From positions 1 to 57,890 of the forward strand of contig CAYUVH010000038.1 in NCBI GenBank assembly GCA_964448135.1: a stretch of DNA of 57,890 bases. Direction: 5' to 3'. Source of the DNA: CAYUVH01 sp964448135 (GTDB lineage: Bacteria > Verrucomicrobiota > Verrucomicrobiia > Limisphaerales > UBA8199). Shown piece by piece: positions 5,611 through 14,619 of the stretch. A program made the position numbers and the translations under genes. The stretch's first letter is position 1. Every line of letters begins with the position of its first letter. Under the pieces are notes generated by a model that worked only from the letters and a program-made list of their open reading frames with translations, made no database searches and was not told the origin of the DNA.

Positions 5611-6317
5611 TCAACAAGCGTTATCCATCCGCCGCCGCCGCAGTGGCCGAAATCCAGGATGGCGCCACGGTGATGATTGGCGGCTTCGGCGAGGCGGGCA
5701 GCCCGATCGAACTTATTCACGCTCTGGTGGATCACGGGGCGCGGCAGTTGACGGTGGTGAGCAATAATACCGGCAGCGGGCAGGTGGGTTTGGCGGCGCT
5801 GATCGCGAACGGGCAGGTGGCGAAAATGATCTGCTCATATCCACGCAGTGCGAACTCAACGGTATTTCCGGAGTTATACCGCAAGGGGCTGATCCAATTG
5901 GAATTGGTGCCCCAAGGGACTCTGGCCGAGCGCATCCGTGCCGGCGGGGCTGGCATTCCGGCGTTTTTCACAGCCGCAGGCGTCGGCACGGTATTGGGCC
6001 GGGGCAAGGAATTGCGGGAATTCGGCGGCCGAAATTTCGTGATGGAGCACGGACTGCGCGCCGACTTCGCCTTCGTAAAGGCGCAGCAGGCCGACCGCCT
6101 CGGGAACCTGATTTACAACAAGGTGGCCAGGAATTTCGGGCCCCTCATGTGCATGGCCGCCAAAACGGCGATCGCGCAGGTAAGCGAGATCGTGGAGGCG
6201 GGAGGGATTGATCCCGAGCACATCGTGACACCGGGAATATTCGTGGATCGAATTGTGTTGGTGGCGAATCCGGCGCAGGAATCGAAGCTGGTCAAGGAAG
6301 GTCGGTACTACCCGTGA
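5607..6317 (+). CDS. 3-oxoacid (3-oxoadipate-type) CoA-transferase subunit A
   Basis: The 236-residue protein has the subunit A hallmark of CoA-transferase family I near its start (DGATVMIGGFGEAGSPIELI), with NNTGSGQ and FVMEHGLRADFAF further along. Paired with the next gene it would move CoA from a donor such as succinyl-CoA to a 3-oxoacid. The overall wording resembles PcaI (3-oxoadipate CoA-transferase) at least as much as AtoD/ScoA. It overlaps the radical SAM gene by four bases and the subunit B gene by four, so translation is likely coupled through the operon. Confidence 0.88.
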   Translation: MINKRYPSAAAAVAEIQDGATVMIGGFGEAGSPIELIHALVDHGARQLTVVSNNTGSGQVGLAALIANGQVAKMICSYPRSANSTVFPELYRKGLIQLELVPQGTLAERIRAGGAGIPAFFTAAGVGTVLGRGKELREFGGRNFVMEHGLRADFAFVKAQQADRLGNLIYNKVARNFGPLMCMAAKTAIAQVSEIVEAGGIDPEHIVTPGIFVDRIVLVANPAQESKLVKEGRYYP

Positions 6318-7018
6318 GCGAAATGAAAAAAAGCATCGGCTGGTCCCGGGAGGAAATGACCCGGATGGTCGCGCAGGATATTCCGGATGGGGCCTACGTG
6401 AATCTGGGGATTGGAATTCCTGAATTGGTGGCCCAATTCATTCCCCCGGATCGCGAAGTGATTCTGCATACGGAAAATGGACTGCTCGGCATGGGACCTT
6501 CGCCGGAGCTGGGCGCGGAAGATCCCGAATTGATCAACGCCGGAAAGAAGGCGGTGACGGCATTGCCGGGCGCGGCGTTCTTCCATCACGCGGACAGTTT
6601 CGCCATGATTCGCGGCGGGCACATTGATATTTGCGTGCTGGGGGCGATGCAGGTTTCGGCGGAGGGCGACCTCGCGAACTGGTCGACGGGCGAGAGCGAA
6701 GCGATTCCGGCGGTGGGCGGCGCGATGGATCTGGTGGCGGGAGTGAAGCAAGTGTTCGTGGTGACCGAGCACACCACCAAGACCGGCGAACCGAAAATCG
6801 TGGCCGCCTGCACATATCCGCTGACCGGCAAGGCGGTGGTGGATCGCATTTATACGAACCTGGCGGTATTGGAAGTCTCGCCCGATGGGTTGGTGGTGCG
6901 GGAAACGGGGCCGGGAGTGAGTTTTGATTTCGTGCAGCAGAAGACCGGTGCGCCGCTGAAACTCGCGGCGAACCAGCCGGCGGCTGCGAAAGCCAGTCTG
7001 ACCAGGGCAATCGCATGA
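6314..7018 (+). CDS. 3-oxoacid (3-oxoadipate-type) CoA-transferase subunit B
   Basis: The 234-residue subunit B contains the catalytic glutamate in HTENGLLGMGP (about residue 54), which forms the enzyme-CoA thioester. The YVNLGIGIPELVAQFIP and GGAMDLVAG segments of the family are also present. The GTG at 6314 overlaps the subunit A stop; an ATG nine bases later is an alternative start. Its TGA overlaps the ATG of the aminotransferase. Complete and of normal length. Confidence 0.88.
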   Translation: MSEMKKSIGWSREEMTRMVAQDIPDGAYVNLGIGIPELVAQFIPPDREVILHTENGLLGMGPSPELGAEDPELINAGKKAVTALPGAAFFHHADSFAMIRGGHIDICVLGAMQVSAEGDLANWSTGESEAIPAVGGAMDLVAGVKQVFVVTEHTTKTGEPKIVAACTYPLTGKAVVDRIYTNLAVLEVSPDGLVVRETGPGVSFDFVQQKTGAPLKLAANQPAAAKASLTRAIA

Positions 7019-8376
7019 ATACGTCGAGTACCCAGAGCAGCCGTTTGTATGAGCGGGCCTTGCGGGTTTTGCCGGGCGGCGTGAGCCGGAACGCAGTCGT
7101 GCGCCAGCCCCACCCTTTCTATGTCCAGAGCGGCAGCGGCTGCCGCGTGACGGATATCGAGGGCGTCACACGCGTGGATTTCGCGAACAACATGGCGTCG
7201 CTGATTCATGGCCACGCTCAGCCCAGGATTGTTGACGCGGTCACCAGGCAGCTCTCGCGGGGCACGGCATTTACTTTTGCGACGGAGGCGGAGGTGCGCA
7301 TTGCGGAACACATGTGCGCGCGTTCACCTGGATTTGAGAAGATTCGATTCGTGAATTCCGGCAGCGAAGCGGTGCTGTGCTGCATCAAGGCGGCGCGGGC
7401 TTATACGGGGCGGGCTAAAATTGCCAAGGTCGAAGGGGCGTATCACGGCGTCTATGATTACGCGGAGGTGAGCCAGACGGCGCAGCCAGCGAATTGGGGT
7501 GAAGCCGGGCATCCCAACAGCGTGCCCGTGGTGAAGGGGACTCCGCGCGGGGTCCTGGATGATGTCATCGTGATTCCCTTTAACGATTGCGAGACGGCGG
7601 CCAGGCTTCTGGCCCGGCACGGGGATGAAATCGCGTGCGTGCTCGTGGATCCGCTACCGCACCGGGTGGGTTTGATTCCCGCGTCGCAGGAATTCATCGC
7701 CACGTTGCGTGAATGGACAACGCGGAACGGCGCCCTGCTGGTGTTTGATGAAGTCATCACTTTCCGCAGTGAATACGGCGGCGCGCAACAATGGTTCGCT
7801 GATCGCCCGGATTTGACGGCGCTGGGCAAGATCATCGGCGGCGGCTTCCCGGTCGGAGGGATTGCTGGTCGCGCCGAGGTGATGGACGTCTTCAATCCCC
7901 TGGCCGAGAAGGTGCTTTTTCCACACTCGGGAACATTTTCCGCTAACCCCATAACAATGACGGCTGGCTTGGCCGCCATGGAATTATTCGACAAGCCAGC
8001 CGTCGCAAAACTCAATCTTCTCGGCGACCGCGTCCGGCAGCAGATTGCCGGCGCGATTCGCGAAGCGGATATCGAGGCTTGCGTGACCGGGGCGGGCTCA
8101 ATGTTCCGGATCCATTTCAAGTCCACTCCCCCTGACAATTATCGCGAGGCTTACAATGGTCCCGCCGACACACGCAAGCTTCGGACGCTCCTGGACCATC
8201 TTTTCGGGAATGGGATCATGTTGATTGGGACGGGAACTGGCACGCTTTCCACGCCAATGACCGTGGGTGAAATCGATCAATTGTGTGACGCGCTGCTCGG
8301 CGGATTTCGCAAAGTGAAGGAGTTGGAGGCGAAGCGCCCAGTCGGAGGACCGGAATTGTCAGGCCAGCGAAAATGA
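7015..8376 (+). CDS. Class III PLP aminotransferase, beta-amino-acid/GSA-aminomutase type
   Basis: The 453-residue protein is a fold-type I, class III PLP enzyme: FVNSGSEAV phosphate-binding region, AYHGVYDY, DEVITFR cofactor aspartate segment, and the PLP lysine in LGKIIGGGFPVGG (K272). Annotation pipelines tend to call such proteins glutamate-1-semialdehyde aminomutase, but the wording is not that of HemL. Beta-phenylalanine aminotransferases belong to this same branch and remove amino groups from beta-amino acids. Its place after an aminomutase and CoA-transferase suggests it converts the beta-amino acid to the 3-oxoacid. It overlaps neighbours by four bases on both sides. Confidence 0.85.
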   Translation: MNTSSTQSSRLYERALRVLPGGVSRNAVVRQPHPFYVQSGSGCRVTDIEGVTRVDFANNMASLIHGHAQPRIVDAVTRQLSRGTAFTFATEAEVRIAEHMCARSPGFEKIRFVNSGSEAVLCCIKAARAYTGRAKIAKVEGAYHGVYDYAEVSQTAQPANWGEAGHPNSVPVVKGTPRGVLDDVIVIPFNDCETAARLLARHGDEIACVLVDPLPHRVGLIPASQEFIATLREWTTRNGALLVFDEVITFRSEYGGAQQWFADRPDLTALGKIIGGGFPVGGIAGRAEVMDVFNPLAEKVLFPHSGTFSANPITMTAGLAAMELFDKPAVAKLNLLGDRVRQQIAGAIREADIEACVTGAGSMFRIHFKSTPPDNYREAYNGPADTRKLRTLLDHLFGNGIMLIGTGTGTLSTPMTVGEIDQLCDALLGGFRKVKELEAKRPVGGPELSGQRK

Positions 8377-9578
8377 ACGACGCGTTTATATGTGATGCGG
8401 TGCGCACGCCGATTGGCCGTTACGGCGGCGAGTTGGCATCGATTCGTGCTGATGACCTGGCGACGCTTCCCATCAAGGCCTTGATGGAGCGCAACAAATC
8501 CGTCGATTGGGGGGCGGTGGATGATGTGTTGCTGGGTTGTGCGAATCAGGCGGGCGAGGACAACCGGAATGTCGCGCGCATGGCTCTGCTGCTTGCCGGG
8601 CTGCCCGATTCGATACCGGGGGGGACGGTGAACCGTTTGTGCGGTTCCGGGATGGACGCGGTGGCCAGCGCTGCACGCGCCATCGCAGCCGGTGAGGCGG
8701 ACCTGATCATAGCGGGTGGAGTCGAGAGCATGTCGCGCGCGCCCTTCGTCATGCCCAAGGCCACCGATAAATTCTCCCGGCAGACGGAACTCTACGACAC
8801 GACGCTCGGCTGGCGTTTCGTGAATAAACGGATGCATTCACAATACGGCACCGACTCCATGTCCGAGACGGCGGAGAATCTGGTTGAGGAATACAAAATC
8901 AGCAGGGAAGACCAGGATCGTTTTGCCTTTTGGAGCCAGTGCAAGACCGCGGCCGCGCAATCCGACGGGCGATTGAACGAGGAAATGATCCCTGTGGCTG
9001 TTCCGGCAGCGAAAAGCGATCCGCTCCTCGTGAAACGCGATGAGCATCCGCGGTACACCTCGCTGGAAAAACTCGCGCAATTGAAGCCGATTGTGCGTCC
9101 CGGCGGCACAGTGACCGCCGGCAATGCTTCCGGGATCAATGATGGCGCGGCGGCCCTGCTGATTGCGTCGGCGAAAGCCGTTGCGAAATACAATCTTTCG
9201 GCGAGGGTCAGAATCGTTGGGTCCGCGGTCGCCGGGGTGCCCCCGCGCATCATGGGAATTGGTCCGGTGCCGGCCACGCGCAAACTGCTTACGCGATTGG
9301 GCCTCCCCCTGTCGGAAATGAGTTTGATCGAGCTCAATGAAGCCTTCGCCGCGCAGGCCCTGGCCTGCACGCGCAAACTGCAATTGGTGGATGCGGACCC
9401 GCGGGTGAATCCGCAAGGCGGAGCAATCGCGCTCGGGCATCCATTGGGAATGAGCGGCGCGCGATTGGTGACCACCGCCACGTATCAACTGCTTCGAACC
9501 CGCGGCCGCTATGCACTCTGCACGATGTGCATCGGGGTCGGGCAGGGGATCGCGATGGTGTTGGAGCGCTGCGATTGA
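8373..9578 (+). CDS. Thiolase, 3-oxoadipyl-CoA (PcaF) type
   Basis: A 401-residue thiolase with the nucleophilic cysteine in NRLCGSGMDA (C90), the GGVESMSRAPFVM block, the histidine in IALGHPLGMSGARL and the second cysteine in TMCIGVGQG. The phrases CANQAGEDNRNVARMALLLA and MGIGPVPA are strongly PcaF-like, so the best substrate guess is 3-oxoadipyl-CoA, cleaved to succinyl-CoA and acetyl-CoA; acetoacetyl-CoA cannot be excluded. It is the last gene of the operon, its ATG overlapping the aminotransferase stop. The gene is complete. Confidence 0.88.
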   Translation: MNDAFICDAVRTPIGRYGGELASIRADDLATLPIKALMERNKSVDWGAVDDVLLGCANQAGEDNRNVARMALLLAGLPDSIPGGTVNRLCGSGMDAVASAARAIAAGEADLIIAGGVESMSRAPFVMPKATDKFSRQTELYDTTLGWRFVNKRMHSQYGTDSMSETAENLVEEYKISREDQDRFAFWSQCKTAAAQSDGRLNEEMIPVAVPAAKSDPLLVKRDEHPRYTSLEKLAQLKPIVRPGGTVTAGNASGINDGAAALLIASAKAVAKYNLSARVRIVGSAVAGVPPRIMGIGPVPATRKLLTRLGLPLSEMSLIELNEAFAAQALACTRKLQLVDADPRVNPQGGAIALGHPLGMSGARLVTTATYQLLRTRGRYALCTMCIGVGQGIAMVLERCD

Positions 9579-9627
9579 GTTTTCTCGCGAGGTTCGCCAT
9601 CCTGCGGACTCTGTGTCATGCTAGGGC

Positions 9628-10686
9628 ATGCACTTGAAGGGAATTGGCACAGCGGTTCCGCCCCGGCGCTTCACGCAGGCGGAATGCTGGTCCGCTTTGG
9701 AACCAACCACCCAATTTCGCTCGCTCAATTCCCGTTCCCAGGCCCTGCTCAGAAAAGTTCTGACGAATGGCCACAGCGGCGGCACACGGCATCTCGCCGT
9801 GTCCGACTTGTCGGAAATGTTCTCCCTGACCCCGGACTCGCTGCACGCACGGTTCGCGTTTAGCGCCCCGGAACTCGCCACGCACGCGGCGCGTCGAGCG
9901 CTGGAACATGCGCGGCTGTTGCCCTCACAGGTGGACGCCGTTCTGATCAGCACCTGCACCGGCTATCTATGTCCGGGACTGACCAGTTACGTGACGGAAC
10001 GATTGGGTTTGCGAGCCGATGTGCAGGCAATTGATCTGGTGGGGCAGGGGTGCGGTGCGGCGCTGCCGAATTGCCGGCTGGCGGAGGCCCTGCTTGCTTC
10101 GCGAGGGGCAAAGCACGTGTTGTCGGTCTGCGTCGAGGTGTGCAGCGCGGCGTTTTATCTGGATGATGATCCGGGCGTGCTGATCAGTGCCTGCCTATTT
10201 GCCGATGGCGCGGCAGCGGTTGTCTGGTCCGGTGAGCCCGCTGATCACTTCCGACGCGTGGAATGGAAGACCGCGGAAAGTTTCACGAGCCCGGCCGATC
10301 GCGATTTCCTGCGCTTTCAGCAGCGGGATGGCATGCTGCGGAACATCCTGACTCGTGAAGTGCCCGAACTGGCCGCGAAGCACGCCGCCCGTCTTTTCGA
10401 CAAAATGGCCGCGCGCCAGCAGTTGCAGAAATCCGAGGTGACGGGATGGGTGCTCCACGCCGGAGGACGCGAAGTGCTTGCCGCCATGCAGGCAGGTCTG
10501 GCTGTGCGCGAATCAGACCTCAGAGTAAGCGCTGCGCTCCTGCAGGAACTCGGCAATGTCAGCAGCCCGTTCGTCCTGTTCGCCCTCGAACGCGCGATCG
10601 CGGAACAATCGCCCGGCGGTTGGTGGTGGATGGCCTCCTTCGGCGCCGGGTTCAGTTGTCACGGCGCCTTTTTGCACGTCGAGTGA
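9628..10686 (+). CDS. Type III polyketide synthase (chalcone synthase-like)
   Basis: The 352-residue protein carries the Cys-His-Asn triad of type III PKS enzymes: C142 in GQGCGAALP, H277 in WVLHAGG and N310 in LGNVSSPF. These homodimers extend an acyl-CoA starter with malonyl-CoA and cyclise it, typically to resorcinols or pyrones. It is followed after three bases by a methyltransferase and then an FAD oxygenase, an arrangement also known from bacterial phenolic-lipid and alkylquinone pathways (srsABC of Streptomyces). The starter unit cannot be told from the sequence by eye. It starts 49 bases after the thiolase, so weak co-transcription is possible. Confidence 0.9.
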   Translation: MHLKGIGTAVPPRRFTQAECWSALEPTTQFRSLNSRSQALLRKVLTNGHSGGTRHLAVSDLSEMFSLTPDSLHARFAFSAPELATHAARRALEHARLLPSQVDAVLISTCTGYLCPGLTSYVTERLGLRADVQAIDLVGQGCGAALPNCRLAEALLASRGAKHVLSVCVEVCSAAFYLDDDPGVLISACLFADGAAAVVWSGEPADHFRRVEWKTAESFTSPADRDFLRFQQRDGMLRNILTREVPELAAKHAARLFDKMAARQQLQKSEVTGWVLHAGGREVLAAMQAGLAVRESDLRVSAALLQELGNVSSPFVLFALERAIAEQSPGGWWWMASFGAGFSCHGAFLHVE

Positions 10687-10689
10687 ATC

Positions 10690-11394
10690 ATGCAACGGAT
10701 CGTCGAAACCGAAATGCTCGATCAATTGGCGCCGACCGACCCACTCGCTGCCGGGTCGCGGGCCGATTTGCGGCGGCTCAACTCGATCATGGGCCACGCG
10801 CGCGCCTTCGCGGATGCTATCCTGGCCGGCGTTTCCACTGACGTCCTGACCTCACGTCCCCTCCGCATAGCCGAGTTGGGCGCCGGCGACGGCGCTTTGC
10901 TCCTGCAAACCGCGGAACGGCTGGCGGCCAGGGGTGTGGCCGCCCGCGCCGAACTCGTGGATCATTGTTCGCCCTTTCCGGCGGAGAACCGGACCGCTTT
11001 CGCCGCGCTCGATTGGTACGTGGAGCAAATAGCCGAAGACGCCTTCGCGTGGCTGGGGCGGCAGGAAGTGGTCTTGGACGTGATGCTGGCCAACCTGTTC
11101 CTGCACCATTTTCCCTCGGATCGCTTGACCGAACTTTTTCGCCTCGCGGCCGCAAAAACAAATCTCTTCATTGCCTGCGAACCCCGCCGGTCGCGGCTCG
11201 CACTGGCCGCGTCGCGCATGGTGTGGTGCATCGGCTGCAACCCCGTTACGCGCCATGATTCCGTGCTGAGCGTACGTGCTGGTTTCTCCGCGGCGGAACT
11301 CACCTCACGGTGGCCGTCACATCGCGATTGGCAGTTGGACGAGCGGCGCAACGGGCCTTTTAGCCATTGCTTCATCGCAAAAAGAAATGCCTGA
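10690..11394 (+). CDS. SAM-dependent methyltransferase of the polyketide operon
   Basis: The 234-residue class I methyltransferase has a motif I at IAELGAGDGALLL and a later LDVMLANLFLHHFPSDRL segment typical of the Rossmann MT fold. The N-terminal helix region (LRRLNSIMGHARAFADAIL) is common to MTs encoded beside type III PKSs in Planctomycetes and Verrucomicrobia. It likely O- or C-methylates the polyketide. Unlike Streptomyces SrsB it has no membrane segments. Eight bases overlap the following oxidoreductase. Confidence 0.78.
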   Translation: MQRIVETEMLDQLAPTDPLAAGSRADLRRLNSIMGHARAFADAILAGVSTDVLTSRPLRIAELGAGDGALLLQTAERLAARGVAARAELVDHCSPFPAENRTAFAALDWYVEQIAEDAFAWLGRQEVVLDVMLANLFLHHFPSDRLTELFRLAAAKTNLFIACEPRRSRLALAASRMVWCIGCNPVTRHDSVLSVRAGFSAAELTSRWPSHRDWQLDERRNGPFSHCFIAKRNA

Positions 11395-12421
11395 ATGCAT
11401 CACCATTGTGGGTGGCGGGCTCGCCGGGTTGACGCTCGGCATCGGCCTGCGCCAACGTAGCGTGCCCGTGACCGTTTGGGAAGCCGGCCATTACCCTCGC
11501 CATCGGGTCTGCGGCGAGTTCATCAGCGGGAGGGGCCAGGATTCACTCAGGCGGTTGGGCTTGCTGGATGGATTACGCGGTGCCGGTTCCTGCGACGCGA
11601 AAAGCGTGGCGTTCTTCGCTGCGAACGGATCGGTTCCCCCGCGCGAATTGCCTGAATCCGCGCTGAGTATTTCGCGGTTCGTGCTCGATGAGTGGCTGGG
11701 GAATGAATTCACCCGACTGGGCGGCGAGCTGAAACCCGGCGCGCGTTGGTCCGGTGAGTTCGGTCCCGGTGTTGTGCGCGCGAGCGGGCGGCGTCCCGAG
11801 GCCGTGGTGGACGGCTGGCGTTTTTTCGGTCTCAAGATCCACGCCCGCGGTCTCCACCTGGACGCCGATCTGGAGATGCATTTTACCCCGCGGGGTTATG
11901 TGGGGATTTCCCGCCTGCCGGACGGTGAATTTAATATCTGCGGATTGCTGCGCAGTGAAAAGCCGGTGCCGGACCTCGCGCAGAACTGGTCCGATTGGCT
12001 CGGCGGGCCGGCAGGTTCGGAACTCCATCGCCGATTGAAAAACGCCCAGTTTGACAAGGAATCGTTTTGCTCGGTGGCTGGTATCTGTCTTCGTCCACAG
12101 CGCGCCACTGATCGAAGCGAATGCTCGGTGGGCGATGCCCTGACGATGATTCCGCCCGTCACGGGAAATGGAATGTCCATGGCATTCGAGTCCGCGGAAG
12201 TTGCCGTGGAGCCGCTGGCAGCTTACAGCCGCGGGAAACTGAGCTGGCCGGAGGCGCAATGTGAGATTGCGCGGCGGTGCGATGAGCGGTTTGGGACCAG
12301 GCTTCGCTGGGCCGCGTGGCTGGAGTGGGCGATTCTCCAGCCCCAGGCGCGCGCCGCGCTTATCCTGTTGGCTGCTAAATCGCAGTCGGTGTGGCGCGGA
12401 TTATTCGCGAAGACGCGATAG
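11387..12421 (+). CDS. FAD-dependent oxidoreductase/hydroxylase of the polyketide operon
   Basis: The 344-residue flavoprotein begins with the FAD-binding motif IVGGGLAGLTLGIGLRQ right after its start. It continues with HRVCGEFISGRGQ, as in geranylgeranyl-reductase-like monooxygenases, and GDALTMIPPVTGNGMSMAFE, the second FAD motif. The ATG at 11387 is chosen because the Rossmann strand starts five residues later and it overlaps the methyltransferase end by eight bases. It probably hydroxylates or oxidises the polyketide ring. The 3' end overlaps the convergent GHMP kinase by 21 bases. Confidence 0.82.
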   Translation: MPECITIVGGGLAGLTLGIGLRQRSVPVTVWEAGHYPRHRVCGEFISGRGQDSLRRLGLLDGLRGAGSCDAKSVAFFAANGSVPPRELPESALSISRFVLDEWLGNEFTRLGGELKPGARWSGEFGPGVVRASGRRPEAVVDGWRFFGLKIHARGLHLDADLEMHFTPRGYVGISRLPDGEFNICGLLRSEKPVPDLAQNWSDWLGGPAGSELHRRLKNAQFDKESFCSVAGICLRPQRATDRSECSVGDALTMIPPVTGNGMSMAFESAEVAVEPLAAYSRGKLSWPEAQCEIARRCDERFGTRLRWAAWLEWAILQPQARAALILLAAKSQSVWRGLFAKTR

Positions 12422-13462
12422 GAGGGCCTTGAGCTGCGCCGGCGAGGAGGAGGCTTCCTCCCAGGTCACCAATCCCGCATTGTCGAACTGAAAGGTCCAC
12501 ACCATGCCGCCCAGCTTCTCGGCTGACCGGATGCATTGCTTGCGGCAGTCCGGTTTTGCGTGGACCATGATAAATCCTCCTCCGCCCGCGCCACAGGCTT
12601 TGCCGCCGAGAATCCAGGGGCTCAACTCGCGGAAATATTTTTGCAACGTCCGGCTATTGCAACTGTGGTGCAACGCAAAGTGGCCCTTGCGAGCGTTGTT
12701 CAACGAGTCCACATAGCCGGGAATATCGCCGCGTTCCAGAGCGCGAGCCATTTGCGCGGCGCTGGCCTTCAGGCTGTCCATGGCCCGGACGGTCGGAGAA
12801 TTCGTCCGCGCGTACGATTTCTTGATATCGTCGTGAATCGAACCCGAGAGGTGAACGTCCCCCGTGTAGATCAGCAGCGTGTCGCGCTCCAACTGGCTCC
12901 GCGTGCTCCCGGAGACTTGAATCAATTCGCAGGAACTGCCGCCGCCCTTGCGGTAGGTGATCAATTTGGCTCCCCCGATGGCCGCACCGTACGAGTCCTG
13001 GTTTCCGCCGGTGTTGCCGAGGTCATTTCGCTCAATGTCGTTGGCCAGAATGGCAACGGCGCTCTTCGACAGCTTCTTACCCTGTGCACGAGAAATAGCT
13101 CCCAGGATCGCGACCCCTAATGCCCCGCTGCCGCCCAGTCCCGTGCCTTGCGGAATGTCCGATTGCGTAACGAGAAGGAAATCCTTTTCTCGTGTGAGCA
13201 ATCGCTTGGCGAAGGCCTTGAGCAAATCCACCCGGCCGTCGTATTGCAACTCCGCAACCGAACCTGCACGCGCATCTTTCTTTTGATCGTGCGAATACAG
13301 AATCACGCCGCTTCCCTTGGGCAGTCGTTCAAAGGCCGCGTACGTATGCCGCGCAATGCTGAAATTCACCACCGCGCCGCCGTAGTCCACGCAGTAGGGC
13401 GGGGCATCGGTGCCGCCACCGGCGGGGTCCACGCGTGCGGGTGCCCGGGCAACGAATTTCAC
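12401..13462 (-). CDS. GHMP-family sugar kinase (HddA/fucokinase-like)
   Basis: The 353-residue protein starts VKFVARAPARVDPAGGGTDAPPY, the N-terminal motif of heptose/fucose-type GHMP kinases, and has the ATP loop in DIPQGTGLGGSGALGVA and the C-terminal GKACGAGGGGFIM. It would phosphorylate a sugar C1 or C7 position. The GTG at 13462 is chosen because it overlaps the upstream stop (GTGA) and begins directly at the conserved motif; the frame is open 24 codons further. It is probably co-translated with the UroD-like gene, an unexplained pairing. Confidence 0.85.
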   Translation of the reverse strand: MKFVARAPARVDPAGGGTDAPPYCVDYGGAVVNFSIARHTYAAFERLPKGSGVILYSHDQKKDARAGSVAELQYDGRVDLLKAFAKRLLTREKDFLLVTQSDIPQGTGLGGSGALGVAILGAISRAQGKKLSKSAVAILANDIERNDLGNTGGNQDSYGAAIGGAKLITYRKGGGSSCELIQVSGSTRSQLERDTLLIYTGDVHLSGSIHDDIKKSYARTNSPTVRAMDSLKASAAQMARALERGDIPGYVDSLNNARKGHFALHHSCNSRTLQKYFRELSPWILGGKACGAGGGGFIMVHAKPDCRKQCIRSAEKLGGMVWTFQFDNAGLVTWEEASSSPAQLKALLSRLRE

Positions 13463-14619
13463 GGCTTGAACTGGCGGCAGATGTCCACCATCAACTTCAT
13501 GTTCTCCGGATTCACCGGCGGTGCCACCGAGCACGCCGACGATAAAATAAATCCCTCCATCGTGTGACCGGCCGTTTCGAGGATCTCCGAGACGTCCGCG
13601 CGTACTTTGTCAGCATTGCCGCGCAGGAGCGTATTCACCGGGTCCACGTTTCCTTTGATGAAAATCTTGCCGTTTAATTCCTTCACCGCTTCGCTCAAGT
13701 CCACATTGCCCAGTGGCGGCGGATCGAGACATTCGATGCCGGAAACCTGCGCCTTGATCATCAACTCCAGCCGGTCCCCAATGGCGCCGCAGGTGTGCGT
13801 GTAAACAAACCCGCCTTCCTTCTTCACCCCCTCGGCGATCTGCCGTTCGAAGGGAATGATGAATTCCTCATACATAGCGGGCGCGAGAAAGCCCATGCCG
13901 GCAAACGGGCTGCTGATTTTGATCGCGTGCGCCCCGCGGCGCACCTGCGCCACCGCCAGCGCCACCGACCACTGCGTCGTCTTTTCGAGCAGCCGTAAGG
14001 TGCCCTCCGCATTATCCAGCATGGCCATCAGGCCATCCTCCATCCCCAGCAGATTTAAAAAATGATCGAGCGGCGCGCGCACTTCACCGTGCACGGAATA
14101 ATTCGCGCCCACTTTGGCTATCACGCGGTCAATCGTCCCGAACACGTGCTCCGGAATCTCCTCCGGCGTGCAATAGTCGTAAGTCCCTTTGCTCGCCTGA
14201 AAGACTCGAAAGGATTCCGGCGCCCACGCCAGCGGATGGTCAAAATCAATCGTTTCGAGCGTCGGATACGCGAACCCCTGCGGCTTCTTATAGTAGGCGT
14301 CGTCGTCCCGGGTGCATTCGATCTTTGATCCGTCGTTCAGATACAAAGTCGGCACCTCGGCGTCGTAATCCGTCCGGTCCACCATGTCCATCAAGCCCTT
14401 CACGCGCCCGGGTTTGTGACAGAGGATGCCGTCGAAATCATACAGCTCCCGCATCTTCAGCAGGCAATCCGTCCAGATCTCGTCGCTGGTAAAATAATCA
14501 ATGGGATGGACCCGCGTATTGATGATGGTGTGGCCATTGGCCATCTGGCACATCACGGGAATGGCATTCGGATGCGATTGGGACATCGCCTGGTGCACGA
14601 GTTCTTTGGGAGTCGGCAT
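13459..14619 (-). CDS. Uroporphyrinogen decarboxylase-family protein (methyltransferase-type)
   Basis: The 386-residue protein (start ATG 14619, MPTPKELVHQAMSQ) belongs to the UroD superfamily: CQMANGHTIINTRVHPIDYF near the start, a YVYTHTCGAIGDRL-like HTCG segment that in MtaA/CmuA relatives holds the zinc ligands, and GNVDPVNTLLRGN near the end. The HTCG cysteine suggests a corrinoid or thiol methyltransferase rather than haem synthesis. No corrinoid protein is encoded nearby. It is coupled to the downstream kinase by a GTGA overlap. Confidence 0.78.
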   Translation of the reverse strand: MPTPKELVHQAMSQSHPNAIPVMCQMANGHTIINTRVHPIDYFTSDEIWTDCLLKMRELYDFDGILCHKPGRVKGLMDMVDRTDYDAEVPTLYLNDGSKIECTRDDDAYYKKPQGFAYPTLETIDFDHPLAWAPESFRVFQASKGTYDYCTPEEIPEHVFGTIDRVIAKVGANYSVHGEVRAPLDHFLNLLGMEDGLMAMLDNAEGTLRLLEKTTQWSVALAVAQVRRGAHAIKISSPFAGMGFLAPAMYEEFIIPFERQIAEGVKKEGGFVYTHTCGAIGDRLELMIKAQVSGIECLDPPPLGNVDLSEAVKELNGKIFIKGNVDPVNTLLRGNADKVRADVSEILETAGHTMEGFILSSACSVAPPVNPENMKLMVDICRQFKP

